Positions 6,215 through 8,439 of a stretch of 8,439 nucleotides of DNA are shown here, in pieces. The translations under genes and the position numbers were made by a program. The DNA lies in the NCBI GenBank assembly GCA_903928755.1, contig CAIYSH010000019.1:1-8439 (forward strand). The letters run 5' to 3'. The notes below the pieces were generated by a model. It was not told where the DNA came from. It did no database searches and saw only the letters and a program-made list of their open reading frames with translations. Origin of the DNA: an uncultured Alphaproteobacteria bacterium (GTDB taxonomy: Bacteria > Pseudomonadota > Alphaproteobacteria > Caulobacterales > Caulobacteraceae). Each line of letters begins with the position of its first letter. Position 1 is the first letter of the stretch.

Positions 6215-7908
6215 GGGGCGGTCTCCTGTTGAGGACCATAGACGGTCAGCGTCATGTCATCGCCTTTGGAATAGTCGAGCCCCTTGACCTCGCCAATCTT
6301 CCGGGGCGACAGGCGGGCAGCCCTTATCAGGGCCTCAAAACCTGCCTTCTGGCGAGCCTCGACCACAGCCGGGCGATTTTCTGAAAGGGCTGTGACAGCG
6401 TCTTCGGCGTCGCCGAGCTGGGTCCGGGTCCCGATGGCGAAGACCAGGCTGGGCTCTGCATAGCCGGCCACGGCAACCGGCCCTGGATAGACCCCCTGCC
6501 GTGGAAGCAGGTGCGCGCTGGCCAGCATGGCCTCGGTCCGTGTTGACAGGAGCAGGGGCTCAAGGTGCGGGGCCAGGCCACCCACAAGCACGGCATGGCC
6601 AAGCAGTCCGAGGGGCAAGGCCGCGCCCAGCGCCTTCAGAGCCTTTCCCCGCAACAGAAGCCAGCCCCCAGCCAGGCCAGCCGCGCCGAGCAGCAGGGCG
6701 GCGGCGGCAACATAGACAATATCCCCGGGGTCGCCGTAAAGTTTGCCGAGATAGACAACACCCATGGCCAGCAGAATACCGACCAGGGCCTGCAAACCAG
6801 CGCCTGCCCACCGCACAATCGCTCCCATCGGCCGTGTCACGGCCAAGGCCGACAGCCAGGCTAGGGCACCGTAGCAGGGCAGGGCATAGTGGGAGAGTTT
6901 GGTCGGAGTGATCTCGAACACCAGCCAGGCGGGCACGAGCCAGCAGAGTGCGAACCTGACGCCCGGTTCCTTGCGGTATCGCAAGCCGATCGCCAGGGCA
7001 CCGGGCAGGAGCAGGACCGCTGGGAAGGTCTGGATGAGGGCGGCAAGGGCATGGTATCCTGGAGGCCCGCCATGGCTTTCCTGGCGGCCGGCCAGTTTGG
7101 GTGCCAGGTCCCCGGCGATGGCTGCATTCCAGAAGGCCCCGTCGGTGGCCACGGTCACGGCCCACGCCCAGGGGCCGATAATGGCGAAGAACACGATCAG
7201 TCCCCAGCCCCAGTCCAGTCGGGCTATCCAGCTGGCCTTCCTGTCCCATGACCACAGGGCCACCAGGGTCAGCCCTGCCACCATGGGGGTTATGGGCCCC
7301 TTGACGAGGGTTCCCGCTGCAACAGCAATCCAGAACAGGGCCCGGACACCGCGTCTGGCTTCGGGCCCCCCGTTTTCCGCGGCGTAGAGTCTCGCCAGAC
7401 AGGCCATGGCCAGGGTTGTCACGCCAGCAAGGACAGAGTCAGTCTTGGCGATGAAGGCTTCGGTAGAGAGCAGGAAGCCCGCGCCGAGCATGCTTCCGGC
7501 CATCAGACCGGCCCTGTCGCCGAAAAACGCTGCCGCTCCCCAGGCACAGGCAGCTGCCGCCATCATGGCTCCCAGCAGGGACGGGATCCGGTAAGCCCAG
7601 ATCTGCCGGGCTTCCGGGGAGGACAGCAGGGACACACTGGCGGCCTGCAGCCAGTAAATGCCTACAGGCTTCTTGAACCGTGGCTCCTCCTGGTAGCGGA
7701 TGACAACATAGTCGTCCTGCTCCAGCATCTGGCTTGTGGCCTGGGTGAACCGGCTTTCGTCCCGATCCAGTGGCGGCATGGCCATCAGCCCAGGCAGACC
7801 TGCGATCATGGCAATGAACGCCGCAAGGGTTGGCCCTCGCCAGCCCCGGCTCCACCTCGAAATGGCGGCGGACAGATCGAATTCGGAGAGTCGTGTCATC
7901 AAACCCAT
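6211..7908 (-). CDS. ArnT/PMT-like membrane glycosyltransferase (GT39/GT83 type)
   Basis: With the start chosen here the product is 565 residues. It is a polytopic GT-C enzyme of the type that moves a sugar from a polyprenyl-phosphate donor to a lipid, glycan or protein acceptor on the periplasmic side. After a first hydrophobic helix (AAFIAMIAGLPGLMAM) comes the first-loop acidic motif LDRDESRFTQATS (D50-E51), then FKKPVGIYWLQA, the arrangement seen in ArnT (DE..R...EKP..YWL). About a dozen hydrophobic segments follow, with KLSHYALPCYGALAW matching the family's LPHY-type motif, and a soluble C-terminal part of roughly 110 residues. ATG 7908 is preferred because CAGG lies 6 bases upstream; ATG 7899 is possible. 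A start at 7971 would run into the divergent gene. Acceptor and sugar are unknown. Confidence 0.87.
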   Translation of the reverse strand: MGLMTRLSEFDLSAAISRWSRGWRGPTLAAFIAMIAGLPGLMAMPPLDRDESRFTQATSQMLEQDDYVVIRYQEEPRFKKPVGIYWLQAASVSLLSSPEARQIWAYRIPSLLGAMMAAAACAWGAAAFFGDRAGLMAGSMLGAGFLLSTEAFIAKTDSVLAGVTTLAMACLARLYAAENGGPEARRGVRALFWIAVAAGTLVKGPITPMVAGLTLVALWSWDRKASWIARLDWGWGLIVFFAIIGPWAWAVTVATDGAFWNAAIAGDLAPKLAGRQESHGGPPGYHALAALIQTFPAVLLLPGALAIGLRYRKEPGVRFALCWLVPAWLVFEITPTKLSHYALPCYGALAWLSALAVTRPMGAIVRWAGAGLQALVGILLAMGVVYLGKLYGDPGDIVYVAAAALLLGAAGLAGGWLLLRGKALKALGAALPLGLLGHAVLVGGLAPHLEPLLLSTRTEAMLASAHLLPRQGVYPGPVAVAGYAEPSLVFAIGTRTQLGDAEDAVTALSENRPAVVEARQKAGFEALIRAARLSPRKIGEVKGLDYSKGDDMTLTVYGPQQETAP

Positions 7909-7963
7909 GGAATACCTGATAGCACGAACCTTCCGTCCGCCCATGTTTGCGCTATTAGGTGAT
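7909..7963. promoter_or_regulatory. Divergent intergenic region with imperfect palindrome
   Basis: These 55 bp must hold the signals for both divergent glycosyltransferase genes. A 12-base arm at 7914-7925 (ACCTGATAGCAC) is matched in reverse complement, 10 of 12, by 7949-7960 (GCGCTATTAGGT), with 23 bases between. Each arm contains, reading towards its gene, GCTAT(C/T)AGG. GCTA recalls the Caulobacter housekeeping -10 consensus and AGG is the Shine-Dalgarno core. No clear -35 is seen for either direction. Confidence 0.45.
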
Positions 7964-8439
7964 ATGGCCAAAACGACTCCTGCTGATCAAATCGACATTT
8001 CCGTCGTCGTCCCCGTATTCGATGAAGAAGGCGCGGCACCGACTCTGGCGCGGGAAATCGCTTCGGCCTTTGCGGGTCGACGCTATGAAATGATCTTCGT
8101 CGATGACCGGAGCCGGGATGGAACCCGTCAGGTCCTGACCGATCTGAAAGCTGAAATTCCCCAGCTCCGGGTCCTGGCACACCTTGCCAACAGTGGTCAG
8201 AGCCGTGCTGTCCGCACCGGAATTCTCGAGGCCCTCGGCACAGTGATCGTCACCCTGGACGGTGACGGTCAGAACGATCCTGCAGATGGCCCCAAACTGG
8301 TGGATGCCCTGCTGGCTAACGGAACCCTAGCCCCCTATGGCTACTTCGACTCGCGATTCAACCAGATTGCCCAGGCCGACAAGCTCCTGATGCTGGTCGC
8401 CCCATCGTGGATGGCGTTGGCCAACTTCGGAGGCAAGCC
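7964..8439 (+). CDS. Polyprenyl-phosphate glycosyltransferase, DPMS/GtrB/ArnC-like (GT2), 5' part
   Basis: The ATG at 7964 has AGGTGAT directly upstream, and the frame stays open for 158 codons to the window edge. Residues 11-118 read as a DPM1/GtrB-type GT2 enzyme: ISVVVPVFDEEG (12-23), EMIFVDDRSRDGTRQVL (42-58), VLAHLANSGQSRAVRTGI (70-87), VTLDGDGQNDPAD (96-108, the DXD-type metal/donor site) and KLVDALL. Such enzymes make undecaprenyl- or dolichyl-phosphate sugars at the cytoplasmic face and supply lipid-linked-sugar transferases such as the divergent ArnT-like gene. From about residue 120 (position 8321) the sequence (GTLAPYGYFDSRFNQ...) no longer resembles the family, which would normally continue with a G-x-R-x-x-R-x-D segment. 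The C-terminal part is outside the window. Confidence 0.8.
   Translation, partial: MAKTTPADQIDISVVVPVFDEEGAAPTLAREIASAFAGRRYEMIFVDDRSRDGTRQVLTDLKAEIPQLRVLAHLANSGQSRAVRTGILEALGTVIVTLDGDGQNDPADGPKLVDALLANGTLAPYGYFDSRFNQIAQADKLLMLVAPSWMALANFGGK

Noticed and set aside
5591..6232. A 213-codon plus-strand open frame opposite the lyase gene
   Set aside because: It is antisense to a gene whose active-site residues are all intact, and its translation shows no domain.
7909..7971. Longer start of the ArnT-like gene at 7971
   Set aside because: It would overlap the start of the divergent glycosyltransferase, consume the whole intergenic region, and add a non-hydrophobic leader with no family support.

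Overview
The window is a high-GC, densely packed bacterial segment. It resembles an alphaproteobacterium, most likely Caulobacterales (Caulobacter/Phenylobacterium/Brevundimonas type). This rests on the C/G-rich third codon positions, the run of 1-4 bp gene overlaps, the NifU-like/YidD/ThrRS gene order and the protein flavour; no rRNA or other taxonomic marker is present. I see no tRNA, rRNA, insertion sequence, CRISPR array or phage gene.

Plus-strand block, 1-3766: the C-terminal end of an unidentified protein, a NifU-like Fe-S scaffold protein, the membrane-insertion factor YidD, a complete threonyl-tRNA synthetase and a family 2 glycosyltransferase of the rhamnosyltransferase type. Apart from a 34 bp gap before yidD, each gene overlaps the next by 1-4 bases (ATGA or TGATG junctions), so this is probably one translationally coupled transcript of housekeeping genes with a glycosyltransferase attached.

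Minus-strand block, 7908 down to 3763: a polytopic ArnT/PMT-like lipid-linked-sugar glycosyltransferase, an HMG-CoA-lyase-family enzyme whose start overlaps the preceding stop by 4 bases, and then two paralogous ParA/MinD-type (VirC1-like) ATPases with no ParB partner in view. The last of these ends in a 4-base tail-to-tail overlap with the plus-strand glycosyltransferase at 3763-3766. Gaps of 83 and 152 bases before the two ATPases contain inverted repeats. One of these buries the ribosome binding site of the first ATPase.

Right end, 7964-8439: the start of a divergently transcribed polyprenyl-phosphate glycosyltransferase (DPMS/GtrB/ArnC-like). With the ArnT-like gene across a 55 bp gap it suggests a two-part pathway: a cytoplasmic enzyme loads a sugar onto a lipid carrier, and a membrane enzyme transfers it to an acceptor on the periplasmic side. 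The 55 bp gap holds an imperfect palindrome covering the ribosome binding regions of both genes. The last ~40 codons no longer look like this family, which raises the possibility of a sequence junction near 8320.

The most interesting part is the tandem pair of orphan ParA-like ATPases downstream of envelope-glycan and acyl-CoA enzymes. The rest is largely ordinary core genome, and I do not claim a proven new system.
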